Source: Antedon bifida
Taxonomy: Eukaryota; Echinodermata; Crinoidea; Comatulida; Antedonidae
Assembly: GCA_963402885.1 (NCBI GenBank)
Contig: OY727099.1
Coordinates: 11,582,001-11,646,000, forward strand
DNA length: 64,000 bases
Direction: 5' to 3'
Part shown: piece after piece, positions 48,919-58,837 of the stretch
Position numbering within the stretch: position 1 is the stretch's first letter
Layout of the letters: every line of letters starts with the position of its first letter
Translations under genes and position numbers: made by a program
The notes under the pieces: model-generated
Database searches by the model: none
Seen by the model: only the letters and a program-made list of their open reading frames with translations
What the model was told of the DNA's origin: nothing

Positions 48919-49170
48919 ATTTCTATCCTAGTGTAACACTAGGATAACGTATCTCAACGTATCAGTTTCTATTCTAGACTAGAATAACGGCTTGAAACGT
49001 ATCTCTTAATTTCTATTTTAGGGAACACCCTAAAATATCGATTTTCAACGAATCATTGATAGCAAAGCCTGTACTAATTCATGTATTTCACTAGCGTGAT
49101 AACAGATTACGCCACTTAGCTTCGTTATCTTTGTTTCTTAGTAGTTCAAATCAGGAATTCTAAGAACGTA
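48919..49170. repeat. Array of diverged repeats each carrying a different perfect palindrome
   Basis: Four successive units share a TTTCT lead-in and a following AACGTATC-like tail, but each has its own inverted repeat: ATCCTAGTGT/ACACTAGGAT (48925-48945), ATTCTAG/CTAGAAT (48971-48985), ATTTTAGGG/CCCTAAAAT (49015-49036) and TTCTTAG/CTAAGAA (49135-49166). A shared TAGCGTGATAACAGATTACG-type block occurs twice (about 49093 and 49178). Pairing is kept while the sequence changes. Confidence 0.7.
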
Positions 49171-49452
49171 TCGGTTTATAGCGTGATTACAGAGTACGAC
49201 ACTTAGCTCTCCTTTCTTTTTTTCCACTCGGGAATTTCAAGGAATTCTTCAGTTCTTGTTGACGTACACACACAACAGCGTTACGAAAAGAAATGATGAC
49301 AATCTGAGGTAGGTGTGTCTCATTAGTACGGTGTTAAACGGACTATACCGTTATCACGTGGGGTGTGGGTTTTGATATGGTTATTTATGTTAAAGTTCTT
49401 ATATTTTCCTCTCTTAGGAGAGAGGGGCTATTGTTGGTTTATCCAGGTAAGC

Positions 49453-49651
49453 AGTGGCATAACGCAGAGGGCTGAGGCCCCTGGTTTAGGAAACCTAAGT
49501 GGACCTCCCAAGTTCCAACACTGGAGGCCTCGGAAGTTTTAAGCCTTTTTCGGCCATTTTTTTTTCGGCCCTCTGGATACTGCTAAGGGGCCCCCATAAG
49601 CTCCGGGAACCCTGGGTTTAGTCAGTGAGCGCTCATAGCCATTACGCCACT
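49453..49651. mobile_element. Short GTGGCGTAA-ended MITE
   Basis: Ends AGTGGCATAACGCAG and, inverted, AGTGGCGTAATGGCTATGAG enclose a 199-bp GC-rich body with GGCCCCTGG and GGGGCCCCC. It splits a sequence (TTGTTGGTTTATCCAGGTAAGC ... AGCACTCATAGACCAGCAAC) that is found uninterrupted at 61650-61700. Confidence 0.65.
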
Positions 49652-49867
49652 AAAGATAAACAGCACTCATAGACCAGCAACACCACTATTGGTTTGTGTA
49701 GTCCAACTTGGATCATTGAAGGAATGGACATATCAATTATCTAAACTCGTCAATGCATGAACTTCATTTTCTTCTTTTCTCCTACTCTTGAACTTGAGCT
49801 CGCTGATTACCATTTGCATCTTGTTCAGATTTCTTTGGGAATGTTGGTCACATCATCCAGATACAAT

Positions 49868-49893
49868 TCATTCAAGTCCTGGGGCTGATAATT
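49868..49893 (-). CDS. Possible alternative terminal exon downstream of duplicated mini-exon
   Basis: After the acceptor TTTGTTGTAG (ending 49894), the frame set by mini-exon 50306-50350 reads KLSAPGLE then stop. Another frame (NYQPQDLNELYLDDVTNIPK) is open longer but is out of phase with that exon. It could end a short isoform of the COR/DED gene lacking the death-fold exon, or be the remnant of a neighbouring paralogue. Weak evidence. Confidence 0.2.
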
Positions 49894-50305
49894 CTACAAC
49901 AAAGTAAAGACAAATTACTATGTTTTTGTTTTTTGTTTTATATATATAAATTTATAATAAATTTGAAAAATAATTATATGAAATGGAAAAAAGTTTTTAT
50001 TAAAATACCATAGCAATAATTTAATTTTTTAATTCAATAATTTAATTTCGCCATGATATTTACTGCTGGCCTAGGTACGTTAACTCGTGCGCTCGCATCG
50101 CGCTGCTAGCTTAGGCATGCCTGGAGACGGCGTAGAATCTAAGACCACATCATTGACTTCATATTGCAATGGTCTTAAACCTAAGAGCAAGGGTTTCATG
50201 GGGTCTTAAGCCTATTCTAAGACTAGGCTTAAGACCTTTATTGCAATCCGCCCCTGGTATTTTCGCCTATGAGTTACATGTATAAATACCATACTGTAAA
50301 CATAC

Positions 50306-50350
50306 TTTCTGCATTGCTTGATGGTCCAGCTTCCCTTCTTGATCGTTTAC
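50306..50350 (-). CDS. Duplicate of a 45-nt COR/DED mini-exon
   Basis: Acceptor and donor (TTTTTAG / GTATGT) bound a phase 1-1 exon encoding GKRSRREAGPSSNAE, almost the same as DKQSRSEAGPSSNVE at 59848-59892. The similarity continues about 180 bp into the upstream intron (to about 50525 versus 60040), so this is a copied genomic segment and not convergent sequence. It lies 8.5 kb beyond the stop codon of the main gene model, with a LINE between. Confidence 0.5.
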
Positions 50351-50904
50351 CTAAAAAGAAAGAATTTTAGGAAAATAATTACAATATCCATGTGGATGAA
50401 TAGTACTAACTATATAACATTTTATTTAAACTTCCAAGAGACATTTTGAATAAATCATAAAATATTAAGATTTAACTTATTATTATTTGTATTTTTGGTA
50501 ACTTTAAAGAACCAAACTCCTGACCAAACTGTAATACAATGATGAATTATTGGTGGCGTTTTGAATGTATAAGTACGTCAAAGTTACCAGTATTAAACAC
50601 TTAATTTTTGCACTGATTCTGGAATAAAAACCGCAATCGAGTTTAATAGTAATCTATATTAGTGATTGATAAACGTGATTCAACCAGAAAGTGCTGTATT
50701 TATAACTTCAGATCGCTTTTTGAGCCCGGTTTTGAGTTAGACTAGCAAGTGCTTTGGGAGTTAGCTGATCGGATTACTAACGACACAGGTAAATAACCTC
50801 CGGTTAGACCCTTTGTTATTACCTAGCAACCGATCAAACACTTATTGCACAAGTTACGCCTCATTGAACAAGTATACCTATTGTTCGGCGAACCGCTTGT
50901 AACT

Positions 50905-51947
50905 ATGGATACAGCAGATAAAGTCAATATAACAGTTAAACCGGTTTTCGCAAAAGATGACGAAATTCGAAATAATCATGAAGAATATCTAAAGAAGAAA
51001 TATACTTTGCTCTAAGCAAAATAATCAATTGTGAGCACTTAGTTGGTGTACAAAAAGTAAAGAACCTTTGGCGAATATACATAAATGATAATAACCAACG
51101 GGTGAAAGTTATAACTACGGGTCTAAACATCAAGGGTAGACACGTAAACATATATGACACTAATCCATATCTCAACCGCACTGATAATGCAATCAGAATC
51201 TTGATAAAAGATGTACCTTTATCAGTAAGGAATGAGGAAATACTCGACACTCTGAAAAAAATGGGCTGCAAAATTGTAAGTACTGTACAATACATAAAGT
51301 TTAGAATCGATGGGAAACTATCACATTTTCTTAATGGAAACCGAGCGATATTTGTTGAACCGTTTAAAAATAGTTTGCCAAGATTCTGCAAAATTAATAA
51401 CTTTAATGCCAGGTTATTCCACAAAGAACAAGTAGTTGACTTCAAATGTTTCGAATGTGGTATGCTTGGACATAAGGTAAACGCGTGTCCGAAGAAGCTA
51501 TCCATAGTCGTATGTCATCTTTGCAACAAACCCGGGCATACCGCCAACAATTGCGACAACAAAGTTTTTGATGATGAAAACGAGATAGAGAGAAAGAAGC
51601 AAGAAGTTACTACTATCATAAGTAGTGATGAAGGGAAAGATAAAAGCGAAAGCGAAGAAGAACAAGAAACCATTGTTGATGACAGTGACACAGAAAATGT
51701 AGGTAAAAAAGTTCCAACTAAAGCAGAATATGTGATCGAAGTGCTGACAGATTTGCTTAACAAACTGGCAAACCCAGAAAATGCATCAGATTCCTTGGAA
51801 CTAGACGGAAAAGTTCAAGAAATTGTGGAAGAAGCCTATCCAAATGGAAATTTGAGTCAAGAGGATAAGACACCACAAGATTCACAAGAAGTTCAAAAAA
51901 CCAAACAAGAAAAGGAAAAACAAAAGAAACAACAGAAAAAAAGGTAA
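50905..51947 (+). CDS. LINE ORF1 protein with CCHC zinc knuckles
   Basis: It probably starts at ATG 50905 (MDTADKVNITVKPVFAKDDE). One frame change near 50990 separates this from the long open part, which runs to the stop at 51945. The body has an RRM-like stretch (NAIRILIKDVPLSVRNEEIL) and two zinc knuckles (CFECGMLGHKVNAC, CHLCNKPGHTANNC), then a Lys/Glu-rich tail. This is the usual ORF1 of L1/Tx1-type elements. It is not a host nucleic-acid-binding gene, since ORF2 pieces follow on the same strand. Confidence 0.75.
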
Positions 51948-51948
51948 A

Positions 51949-52608
51949 CTAGATTTGAACTCGTCACTACGGACGAGTTAGGTTATCCGCAGCGCAAACG
52001 CCACGTGCACGTCATGCGTTAGAATATTGCGCGCAGTATAACGATTATGCCATTGAAAAAATGTTAGTGTGCTCTCTATTTTGTGTCACTTCTAAGTATA
52101 TACAGTATACACTATATACTGTATACGTACTACATACAGTGCAAAATAGGAGAAAATAAGTGACCAAAGTTATTGACGCTTTTGAACTTGATGACGTCAT
52201 CACAATTTCAAAAATGGTAAATCATGCGAAAGATAATTGATTGACCTAGACAATATAAACAATTGGGGGAAATGGAATACGGATAAGTGGAGATGCGCTC
52301 TATTAAATGTGATGAGCTATGACGAAAAAGAAAAAAATCATATATTTTATTTTCGAGTGGCCATATGATGACGTCACAATGTCCGGTTAGCCATATTGAT
52401 GCATGATTCGATATCTACAACTCATTTACTTCCAGAATCTGTAATTTTAAAAAATTTCACCACGTAGTTTGAAATCTATGACTTTTTAAAAAAAGGCATA
52501 ATTTGACGAATTTTTGAACTTTTTCATCAAAAACACGCGCAAATTGTTCAATTTTACGTGCTCGTATGACATGATTTTAAGTCGAAATTGTTTGAAAGTT
52601 GGTAAAAA
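51949..52608 (-). mobile_element. Helentron-like element, copy D, truncated
   Basis: The 3' end (CTAG, hairpin, GCGGATAACC) lies two bases after the LINE ORF1 stop. The body shares TGACGTCATC modules and CATACGAGCACGT-type sequence with copies A and B up to about 52608, where LINE ORF2 sequence starts. The 5' palindrome is absent. Confidence 0.65.
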
Positions 52609-55600
52609 TAGAAGTACATTCTTCAGAAATATTCATAAAATTTATAAAGATTTTAATGATGAGAGTTGTAAAAAGGTTATCATGGGAGGAGACATGAACT
52701 GTATTTTAGATATAGATGTAGACCAAAAAGGAAGTGTAAATAAAATAGATAAATCTGTAATTACTCTTAAAAATCTAACAAAAAATTTAAAGTTGATAGA
52801 TGATTGGAGAACAATAAATCCAAACAAAATGCAGTTCACATGGCGACAAAAACTAAAAAATATTTATCGTAGGTTAGATTACTGGTTTATATCAGAAGAT
52901 TTAGTAATAAATGGGGATATTATGTTTTGTGATATACGCCCGACGTTCTTTTCTGACCACCAAGCGGTCTCTATTAAGTTAGATATGCATGAACCAAGAC
53001 ATGGTCCAGGGCTCTGGAAATGTAATAATAGTTATCTGCAAGATAAAACATACACAAATTCAATAAATAACGTAATTAAAAAAACATTAGCGAACAAGTT
53101 CAGTCATGAAATTGGAAATTATAAAAACGAAAGTTAAAGAATTTTCAATTCAATACGGTAAAGCAATAAGTAAAAAACAAAATATAAAAAAAGAAAAATT
53201 ACAAAAAGAAATAAAAATTCTAGATCAAAACATTATTAATGATTCTAATTATAATGTAGATGTTGAAACTATTATGGAAAACAAAAAAAATGAATTAGAA
53301 AATATTTATGATGTTGAGGCCAGAGGTGCTCAGATAAGATCGAGGGCTAAATGGATTGAAGAAGGTGAACGTAGTACATCTTTTTTTCTTGGTCTTGAAA
53401 AATCAAACTGTAAAAATAAACAAATTAAGAGCCTGTTAAACAATAATGGAAAGATTGTAACAAAACCAGAAGATATACTTGATGTTCAAGTAAAACATTT
53501 TAAAAGTTTGTATGAAAGTGTTAAAATATGCCCCAAAAAAATTGATGAATACCTGAAAAAGACAAAAGTGAATACACTCACTGATAAAGAGAAAGAGTTA
53601 TGTGAAGGTAAAATCACTATTGAGGAAAGGGGCTGTTTTAAGTATGAAGAAAAATAAATCGTCTGGCTCAGATGGACTAGGTGTAGAATTTTACATTTTC
53701 TTTTGGGACGGTGTTATGTGATGCGTTAAATGAATCCTTTGATTCAAAGGAACTTTCAAACTCACAAAGAAGAGGTGTTATTACCCTTTTATTTAAAAGT
53801 GGTGAAAAACAAAATTTAAATAACTGGCGTCTAATTACACTCCTAAATACTGATTATAAAATTCTTGCCCATGTGTTAAGTTATAGACTACGTAGGGTCA
53901 TTAAGTCACTAATTGATTCAGACCAAAAGGTTATATTAAAGATAGGTTTGCGGGGGAAAATATACGTTTAGCTAAAGATCTACTTTATTATACGGAAGAA
54001 AATGATATTGAAGGGGCTATGATGGTTCTTGACTTTAAAAAGGCTTTTGACTCGGTTAGTAGTAAAGTAGTAGTAAATTAGTAAAATTTGGTAATGTGTT
54101 TTGTGAATGGGTAAAAATTCTGTATAACAGAGTAGAGAGTGTCACAATTAATAATGGATGGGTATCAGAAAACATCAGAATGGAAAGAGGCATTTGGCAA
54201 GGGTGTCCGCTATCGGCACTTTCATTTATTCTTGTGGTCGAAATAATGGCTTCTAATATAAGAAATAGTAATATTTACAAGGGAATTAAATTACCAAATG
54301 TAAATGTCGAAGCTAGAATAAGTCAGTTAGCCGATGACACAATACTTTATGTTGGTAATGAAAAGAGTCTTCATACAGCGGTTAAAACTGTGGAAGAATT
54401 TTGTGAAATGTCAGGCTTGAAATTAAACAAACATAAATCAAAAGCTATGTGGATGGGTAAATGGAAAAATAGAAGTGATAAACCACTTGATTTATGTTGG
54501 GAAAAAAAGCCGATAAAGATATTAGGAATATATGTGGGATATGATTACAAGACTTGTGAAACTAAAAATTGGAGTGATAAACTGGTTGATTTTGAAAAGA
54601 TTTTGAAAGTATGGAGTTCTAGAAATTTAACACTTTATGGGAAAGTAATTATATTGAAGTCACTTGCACTAGCAAAACTTACATACAATGCAAATATTAT
54701 TACTGTACCAAAGTATGTTTATGACATAGTTAACAAAGTTATACATTTTTATGGAGTAAAAAATCTGAAAAAATAAAAAGGAAAACCTTAATTGGAAACC
54801 TAAACGAAGGTGGAATTAAAATGCCAGATTTTAAATTACATACAAAAGCACTTGTCACATGGCTAAAAAGGTTGTTACATGAAGATGAAGCAAAATGGAA
54901 ATTTATTCCAAAATTTTATATTAATAATTTATGTTCAGAAAATATTCTTTTTAACATGACAGATGAAAACCACTTTATACATAAAATGCCTATGTTTTAT
55001 GAGAGTATGTTGAAAGCATGCATAAAGTATAATAATTGCTGTAAAAGAAGTGTAGACACATATGATGATATAATGAATGAACAGTTGTGGAGTAATAAGT
55101 TTATAATACAACTTAAAAACCAATCACTATGTTATAAACATTGGATTGAATGTGGCATTATTTTAGTGAAGGATATTATAAAAGAAAATAGATTCATAAC
55201 TTCAAAAGAATTGTTGGTAAAATTAAAGTACAAAGCAAACTGGTTAAATGATGTGCTTATTAAAAGCGATACCAATACAATGGAAAACTATAATCAAATA
55301 CGAGGAAAATTGTTATTATAATATAACAGAAAATGTCATTAAGAATAGATATAAGGACATCACAACAAAGAGTATTTATCTCTGTTTTGTGGAGGAAATT
55401 TTTGACCTGGTTTGTCAAGGAAAATTGGAAAAATATTTTCATAATTTGAATATTGATTGGAAGTCATGTTGGTTATCTAAAGTTTGTAAAATGAAAGATA
55501 AAAAATTAATACACTTTAATTAAAAACTGTTAAATAGAATTTTAGCAACAAACAAAAGGTTGTTTATCTGGAAACTAAAAGATACTAATATATGTGGTAG

Positions 55601-56061
55601 ATGTGGAGAGGTACAAGATGAGGAGCATATGTTTTTTACTTGTAAATTTATTCAAAGTTTTTGGACAAAAATATAGATTGTTTTAAAAGGTACCAATCAT
55701 ATAAACAAGTCTTTTCAAAATCTGGTAATTGGAACAAGAAGTATTCTTTTGCTGCTTTCACGGTTTATAAACAAAAGATACTGGCTGATGTTACAAATAA
55801 AAGTTATTTTAATTTATGGAAATCTTTTAAACAAGGAATTCTATTCAGAATGGAATGTGATATAGTGTATAAAAGAGAGGAAAGCATAAAAAAATGGGAA
55901 AAAGTAAAAAATATTATTTTAGCAATGTAAAAATGTATAATTGTTAAACAATAACAGGCTAAAAACACGAGAAAATATTATTACGACACAATACTTAGTA
56001 TTCTAGTATGGTTTCTACCTTACTAGTTTTATTTACTGGTGCTATATGAGTTACAGTATAT

Positions 56062-57633
56062 TTAGTTATCCGCTTGGTATACCAAGCGGATAACTCCTTG
56101 TTATTGTATGAGATCAACAGTTTTTTTCTGTATTATTCTTCTTTCCATCCTTCCTTTTTGTGGATCGCGTTTCTCTAAAATGTGTAAACATAACATTTCA
56201 TAACTTTGACAACATATGGGCATTTACGTGAAGTTGTGCACCTCCTATTTTTGAATGACGTCATAGTTGCGCAACGTGACTTACGCGCAATTTTATGAAT
56301 TTCAATGATTGATCATAGATTAAAAACCAAAAGTCATTTAGTATTGACACTTTGACAAAATTTAAGTCATATCAGGGGCAAACTTTCTACGGATTAAAAA
56401 TGGCATGTTTCACAAGAAGTTACGCGCGCACGCGCATTTAAAATTTCAAAATGCGCAAAATTAATTTCTAATCAACTTTTTATGCGTTTCTTGTCATTTT
56501 GAGCATGTCATAAATTCCCACGGGCGCACAATTTTTTACGCACGCGGTACGCACGTAGCGTTAAAAACATATTTTTTTCTCTTGAATTATATTTTTCAAG
56601 CCTTTCCTAGTAATTTTGAAAACAATTTAGACCTTTTCCAATTTAAATAACGCCATACGAACACGTTGAATTAAACATTTCATGCGCGTTTTTTATGAAA
56701 AAGCTTAAAAAATTGTCAACATTTTGTCTTTTTTTAAACAGTCATAGTTTCTAAAGTAAACCGTGAACCGTTTATTTTTATTACAAAATCTAGAAGTTGA
56801 TAAGGCTAAAAAAAACATTGTGACGTCATCGTATGGCCACACGAATGTAAAATATAGGATTTTTGTCTCTTTCGTTATTGCTCATCACATTCAATGGAGC
56901 GCATCACGCTTATCTGTATTCCTTTTTCTCCTACATTTATATATTGTGTAGGTCAATCAACTTTCTTTAGCATGAGATAAAAATATTTTAATTTTTATGA
57001 CGTCATCATGCCTAAAAATTTTAATTACGTGGGTCATTAATTTCATCTTTACAGTAAATTTTATTCTGTAATAGCTCGTAAGAATAAAATGTGATAATCA
57101 CGATTAAAACGTTTTCTGGAAGCTATTGGATTGTAGATACGAATTCATGTAAACATTTTGCCAATCGGATGTTGTGACGTCATCATATGGCCAGTTGAAT
57201 AAAAAAAGTTGTATTTTCATATTTTGCGTAATAGTTCATCACATTTAAAAGGGTGCGCATCTATATTTTACGTATTCAAATTTCTTCTACACGTTAATAT
57301 GTTGTTCCTAAGATAATTTCCTTCTGAAATTGCTATCTAAGTGTTTCATTTTGATACCGTCGCCATGTTAAAAATTGGAATAAATTGCGGGTCCCGTAAT
57401 TTCACCTATTCTACACTGTATGTAATATGTATACAGATTATACTGTTTGCATGTATATACTATATGACACAAAATTGACAGAATTCAGCACTAACAGCAT
57501 ATCATATTCTTCAGTTCTTGTCATAATGCCATAATCTTTATCTCTGTGTGCAATATTCCAACGTATGACGTGCACGTGGCGTTTGTCGTGGTGCGGATAA
57601 CTAACTCGTCAAAGTGACGAGTTTCATGTCTAG
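56062..57633 (+). mobile_element. Helentron-like non-autonomous element, copy B
   Basis: 1,572 bp. The 5' end is a perfect 32-bp palindrome (AGTTATCCGCTTGGTA and its inverse, 56064-56095), followed by TTGTTATTGTATGAGATC. The 3' end is GCGGATAACT (57593-57602), hairpin AACTCGTC-AAAGT-GACGAGTT (57603-57623), six bases, CTAG. No reading frame of note. It probably inserted in the 3' UTR of the LINE. Confidence 0.6.
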
Positions 57634-57720
57634 TTTATTTTGTGATGTTGTAATGGCAATTGTGAACCTATATTATGTGATGTATATTTTTATATAACTT
57701 TTGTCTATTTTTTAAATGCT

Positions 57721-58274
57721 TTAAAGATGTATTGTCCCTTTGTCAAATTCCACAAAAAAAAAAAAAAAGATTTCGAAAAAAAAGTCGGTCATTTTGAAGT
57801 ATCATAATAGTTATTAACTTTCACCAAAAATTAGTCGGAAAAAAAATCATTTAACTGAAATACAGACGTTTTTTGGTCCAAAAAATAACTTTGACTTCCA
57901 GTCAAAGTTTTCGATCAAAACATATCTCATAATGCAACACGCTTATTTGGCTACTCTGTATGCATAATCATAAAACTTCCTCGCGATCTGTGTGAAAACA
58001 CCTTCTCAACCATGACGAGTTGTAAACAATCCTAATTAGCATCATGCATAATGTATACTCATGGTTTGAAATCTTTGTTTACTTTCGCTCGCGACGATTT
58101 TCCAGACGAAATGTAATCAAATTAATTTAGCTGTTAATTACGTAAAATTTTTGTTTTTGGCTCGAATTTTCAACTTAAAGTGAATAACTTTAATATTACT
58201 TTGATATGGTCAATTTAAATTTAGAATATTTTGATCTTCATTTTTTTGTGTTTCAAGGGACAATACATCTTTAA
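57721..58274. mobile_element. TTAA-flanked MITE, copy 2
   Basis: Bordered by TTAA at 57721-57724 and 58271-58274, with TIRs AGATGTATTGTCCCTT / AAGGGACAATACATCT. Nearly the same sequence as 39398-39954 in the other orientation. Diverged relatives of the ends occur near 523 (AAAGATGTAATGTCCCCC) and 33520 (TTTAAGATATATTGTCCCCC). Confidence 0.8.
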
Positions 58275-58837
58275 CTTTTTATATATGTAAAATACTAAAA
58301 ATAAGAAAAACAAAAAAAAAACTTTAAGCTGCAGAGATAGTTTTCTACTGAAACAAAATTGATATAGATTATTGTAACAATTGTAAAGAATGAAATAAAA
58401 GTGAGTGAATCTCACAAAAGACAAAAAAAAAAAAAACTGTAATACAAGTTGCAAAATGGCATTGAAATCATTCACTAAAGTACCACATCAGAACGTAAAT
58501 CAAACTACACCTCATTAAACTTTTAAAATTATAATTATATCATTGTTATTAAATTATGAAATATGTGTATACTTAATTACAAAGTAATCTAAATATACTA
58601 AATTCAAGAAGTAAATGTTAGGCCACACATCATTTAAGCCAAAGAAACTATGTTTTTTGTATATTAAAGTTCACATACATTTTACATTATAAAGTACAAA
58701 TAAGTAAAATTTGTGTTATTTGTTTGTGCATCATTGAATTTGAATATATATACGAATGCATTGGAACATAAAAAAAATAATTGTTTAGTATTTAAAAACA
58801 GTACAGATGCTCTCATTGTATGATGTAAATTCCATAG

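Larger units (their letters stand above)
50905..56061 (+). mobile_element. L1/Tx1-type LINE, decayed, with nested insertions
   Basis: After ORF1 come ORF2 pieces. The C-terminal half of an APE endonuclease is at about 52611-53120 (IMGGDMNCILDID, RRLDYWFISEDL, FFSDHQAVSIKLD). Reverse transcriptase follows at 53640-54776 (NNWRLITLLNTDYKI, GIWQGCPLSALSFILVVEIM, ISQLADDTILYVGNE, KILGIYVGYDYK), and a C-terminal zinc motif at about 55590-55650 (CGRCGEVQDEEHMFFTC). The frame is broken in roughly eight places, and the first half of the endonuclease is missing where Helentron-like copy D sits. Sequence after copy B (57634 onward) may be the rest of the 3' UTR. The element cannot be active as it stands. 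Confidence 0.8.

Noticed and set aside
51102-51947. Host zinc-knuckle nucleic-acid-binding gene
   Set aside because: Followed on the same strand by endonuclease and reverse transcriptase fragments; better explained as LINE ORF1.
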